Below are positions 61,916-64,000 of a stretch of DNA of 64,000 nt, one piece after another. The notes below the pieces were generated by a model that saw only the letters and a program-made list of their open reading frames with translations, did no database searches and was not told the DNA's origin. The DNA is from Xanthomonas campestris pv. phormiicola (GTDB lineage Bacteria; Pseudomonadota; Gammaproteobacteria; Xanthomonadales; Xanthomonadaceae): assembly GCA_025666215.1 (NCBI GenBank), contig CP102593.1:4291001-4355000 (forward strand). Direction: 5' to 3'. The translations under genes and the position numbers were made by a program. How positions within the stretch are numbered: the first letter of the stretch is position 1; the number at the start of each line of letters is the position of its first letter.

Positions 61916-63430
61916 TTAGCCACTCTCCAACGCATGCGCCACCGCGCGGAACACGCGCTGCATCTCCAGCGGCTTGCGCAGCACGTGCACGGCGATGTCG
62001 CGCGGGAAGTGATCGCGCTGCAGGGACGTGCCGGCATCTTCCAGCACGATCGCCGGGCCGCGGTAGTCCAGGTCCTGCAGCGCCAGCAGCAGGCTCACCG
62101 CCGACAGCAGGATGATGTCGCTGTCCACGATCACCAGGTCCGGCATGCCGTGTTCGCGCACCTCGCGCAGCGCCGCGGCGCCGTCGGAGGCCAGCTGCGG
62201 CTGGTAGCCCTGGCTGGACAGGGCGTTGCCGAGCAGCGACAGGCGCGTGGCCTCGCCGTCGACCAGCAACACGCGCTGGCCCCTGCCCATCGGCATCGCC
62301 GGCTCCGGCTCGGCCGAGGGCGCGTGGCCGCGCAGCGGGATCAGCAGTTCGAAGCAGGTGCCCACGCCCGGCGTGCTGTCCACGCCGATGCTGCCGCCGT
62401 AGCTTTCGACGATGCGCTTGCACGAAATCAGGCCCAGGCCGGTGCCGTCGGGCTTGGTGGTGAAGAACGGACTGAACAGGTGCGCCTGGGTCTCCGCGTC
62501 CATGCCCACGCCGCTGTCGCGGACCAGGATGCGTACCTGCTCGCTGCCGTCGGCGCCGATCGCCGGCGCGGCCGCAATGACCAGGGTGCCGCCCTCGGGC
62601 ATTGCCTGGATCGCGTTCAGGCCGAGGTTGAGCAGGCACTGCTGCAGTTCGGTGTAGTTGGCCTCGATCGACAGTTCGGCGTCGGCCACCTCCACCTGCA
62701 GGCCGACCCGTTCGGGCAGGCTGCTCTTGAGCAGCATCTGCACCGCCTGGAACAGGCCGGCGATGGACACCCGCTCGCTGGGCGTGCGCGAGCCGCGCAC
62801 GAACGACAGCATCGATTCGGCCATCTCGTGGCCGCGCCGGCCGCATTCGGCGATGACCTCGGCCAGGTGCCGCAGCTGCGGGTCGTCGCTGCGTCCGATC
62901 ATCAGCTCCGGCACGATCAATAACGGCTGCAGGATGTTGCGCAGGTCGTGGCTGAGGCCGGCGGCGAGCATCGCCAGGCTCTCCAGCCGCTGCGCGCGCA
63001 TCAGCTCGCCCTCGACCCGCTGCCGCTCGCGCTCGGTGCGCGCCTCGCGGATCGCACGCGCCACCGCCGACGGCAGCCGGGTCGGGTTGTGCTTGATGAT
63101 GTAGTCGTTGGCGCCGTCGCGCAGCGCCTCCACCGCGGTCTCCTCGCCGATCGTGCCGGAGACGAAGATGAAAGGCACCTCGTTGCCATGCTCGCGCACC
63201 ACGCGCAGCGCCTGGTGCCCGGAGAAGCCCGGCATGCTCAGGTCCGACAGCACGATGTCCGGCGCGAACTCGCGCAGCGCCTCGCGCAGCGCGGACTCGC
63301 CTTCCACGCGGTGCAAGGTCGCTTCCAGGCCAGCGTCCAGCAACTGGTCGGACAGCAGCTCGGCGTCCTCCGCGGAATCCTCGACCATGAGGATGCGGAT
63401 CGGCCCGAGCTTGGTGCCGGTCATGGGCAT
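61916..63430 (-). CDS. Hybrid sensor kinase: receiver-HisKA-HATPase-receiver
   Basis: This 504-residue soluble protein has no membrane segment. Domains: receiver (about 10-130; LMVEDSAEDAE, phospho-Asp in DIVLSDLSMPG, Lys in YIIKHNPT); dimerisation/phosphoacceptor (LAAGLSHDLRNILQPLL, His); ATPase (LNLGLNAIQAM, RDSGVGMD, GTGLGLISCKRIVESYGG); and a second receiver (about 385-500). The last has its Asp in LVIVDSDIIL and Lys in LRKPLEM but lacks the Thr/Ser switch (IVLEDAG) and the MP after the Asp, so it looks degenerate. It starts 6 bp after the response regulator stop, in one unit with it. Confidence 0.93.
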   Translation of the reverse strand: MPMTGTKLGPIRILMVEDSAEDAELLSDQLLDAGLEATLHRVEGESALREALREFAPDIVLSDLSMPGFSGHQALRVVREHGNEVPFIFVSGTIGEETAVEALRDGANDYIIKHNPTRLPSAVARAIREARTERERQRVEGELMRAQRLESLAMLAAGLSHDLRNILQPLLIVPELMIGRSDDPQLRHLAEVIAECGRRGHEMAESMLSFVRGSRTPSERVSIAGLFQAVQMLLKSSLPERVGLQVEVADAELSIEANYTELQQCLLNLGLNAIQAMPEGGTLVIAAAPAIGADGSEQVRILVRDSGVGMDAETQAHLFSPFFTTKPDGTGLGLISCKRIVESYGGSIGVDSTPGVGTCFELLIPLRGHAPSAEPEPAMPMGRGQRVLLVDGEATRLSLLGNALSSQGYQPQLASDGAAALREVREHGMPDLVIVDSDIILLSAVSLLLALQDLDYRGPAIVLEDAGTSLQRDHFPRDIAVHVLRKPLEMQRVFRAVAHALESG

Positions 63431-63436
63431 GCGCGC

Positions 63437-63877
63437 TTACTCTTTGTCCGGCGCCTGGTTGATCAACGCCCAGAACGTGCCCAGCGTCTTCACCGCAGTG
63501 AAGAACTGGTCCACGTCCACCGGCTTGACCACGTAGGCATTGACGCCCAGGTCCCAGCTGCGGGCCAGGTCGCTTTCCTCGCGCGAGGACGACAGGATCA
63601 CCACCGGCAGGCGCTTGAGCGATTCGTCGCTGCGCACCAGCTTCAGCACTTCCAGCCCGTCCATGCGCGGCATCTTGATGTCCAGCAGCAACACCGCCGG
63701 CAGGCCTTCCTCGCGATCGGCGTAGGCGCCGCGGCGCAGCAGGTAGTCCATCGCCTCCACGCCGTCTTCGACATGGACGATGGGGTTGGCCAGGCGCGCG
63801 TCGCGCAGCGCATCGACCGCCATTTCGGCATCGGCGGGGCTGTCTTCGGCAAGCAGGATGGTGCGGATGGCGGTCAT
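63437..63877 (-). CDS. Single-domain response regulator (Rcp1/CheY-like)
   Basis: This is a 146-residue receiver with no output domain. Acidic pocket LAEDSPADAE, phospho-Asp in AVLLLDIKMPRMDGLEVL, switch Ser in VILSSSREESD and Lys in NAYVVKPVDVDQFF are all present. The long insert before the Asp strand (EAMDYLLRRGAYADREEG) is typical of Rcp1-type partners of phytochrome-like kinases. It overlaps the upstream kinase stop (ATGA) and is followed by the hybrid kinase. Confidence 0.94.
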   Translation of the reverse strand: MTAIRTILLAEDSPADAEMAVDALRDARLANPIVHVEDGVEAMDYLLRRGAYADREEGLPAVLLLDIKMPRMDGLEVLKLVRSDESLKRLPVVILSSSREESDLARSWDLGVNAYVVKPVDVDQFFTAVKTLGTFWALINQAPDKE

Positions 63878-64000
63878 GCGGTCAACTCGTTGGTAGGCGC
63901 TTCGAGCGCGGGTGGTAACACGAAATGGAAGGTCGCGCCCTGGTCCGGTGCCGCATCGGCCCAGATATGGCCGCCGTGGCGGGTCAGCACGCGACGCACG
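63874..64000 (-). CDS. Histidine kinase, C-terminal end only
   Basis: Only the last 41 codons are in the window: VRRVLTRHGGHIWADAAPDQ, then GATFHFVLPPAL and a short tail. GGHIWAD and GATFHFVLP are the usual end of a HATPase_c domain. The stop overlaps the response regulator start. The order kinase, Rcp1-like regulator, hybrid kinase suggests a phytochrome- or PAS-type sensor, but the sensory part is outside the window. Confidence 0.85.
   Translation of the reverse strand, partial: VRRVLTRHGGHIWADAAPDQGATFHFVLPPALEAPTNELTA

Overview
The window is high-GC (about 70 percent), densely coded bacterial DNA. Gene content and order point to the Xanthomonadaceae, most likely Xanthomonas: an N-acetylglucosamine locus in the order nagA, nagB-II, nagR, nagP, nagQ, nagX, two long TonB-dependent receptors, and lineage-typical intergenic repeats (GGGAATN heptamer arrays and palindromes carrying a GGAGCGACTTCAGTCGCGAC core). 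I saw no rRNA, tRNA, CRISPR array, insertion sequence or prophage.

Layout. 1-7 kb: the end of glyA, an RcnB-like metal-response protein, a divergent HTH regulator/MFS exporter pair, ettA and a peptide deformylase. 7.1-23.9 kb: the standout region, eleven tightly overlapping minus-strand genes read wecB > BcsB-like > nfrB > nfrA > AlgX-like > AlgJ-like > AlgI-like > carrier protein > DltA-like > AlgF-like > acyl-CoA dehydrogenase, with a convergent DUF4434 Tat lipoprotein at the far end. 23.9-34.5 kb: housekeeping and small accessory genes (gshA, VIT transporter, VOC protein, AraC regulator plus metallo-beta-lactamase-fold protein, engB, cytochrome c4, two DsbA lipoproteins, an EEP-family nuclease or phosphatase). 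34.6-41.5 kb: a TonB-dependent receptor, slt and cca. 41.7-57.3 kb: an N-acetylglucosamine scavenging locus with a GH89 and a GH2 enzyme, its own TonB-dependent receptor, two regulators, and the remnant of a further NagR-boxed gene. 57.7-64 kb: VanZ-like, MidA-like, pteridine reductase, folK, an Anbu proteasome homologue and a three-gene phosphorelay cut by the window end.

Main inference. The 7-24 kb operon looks like a c-di-GMP-gated surface glycan pathway of the NfrA/NfrB type (the E. coli phage N4 receptor glycan, thought to be ManNAc-based). Three things are added to it: its own UDP-GlcNAc 2-epimerase; a BcsB-like periplasmic partner; and a complete acyl-activation and transfer module that mixes alginate acetylation parts (AlgI, AlgJ/AlgX, AlgF) with Dlt-type parts (adenylating enzyme, carrier protein). 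An acyl-CoA dehydrogenase lies where it could desaturate the carrier-bound acyl group. The residue that selects D-alanine in true DltA (Cys) is Gly here, so the appended group may not be D-alanine. I know of no described pathway with this combination.

The N-acetylglucosamine locus reads as a catabolic chain: outer-membrane uptake, release of alpha-linked GlcNAc by GH89 and further trimming by GH2, inner-membrane import by NagP, then deacetylation and deamination by NagA and NagB-II, under NagR and NagQ. A GlcNAc kinase is not in the window.
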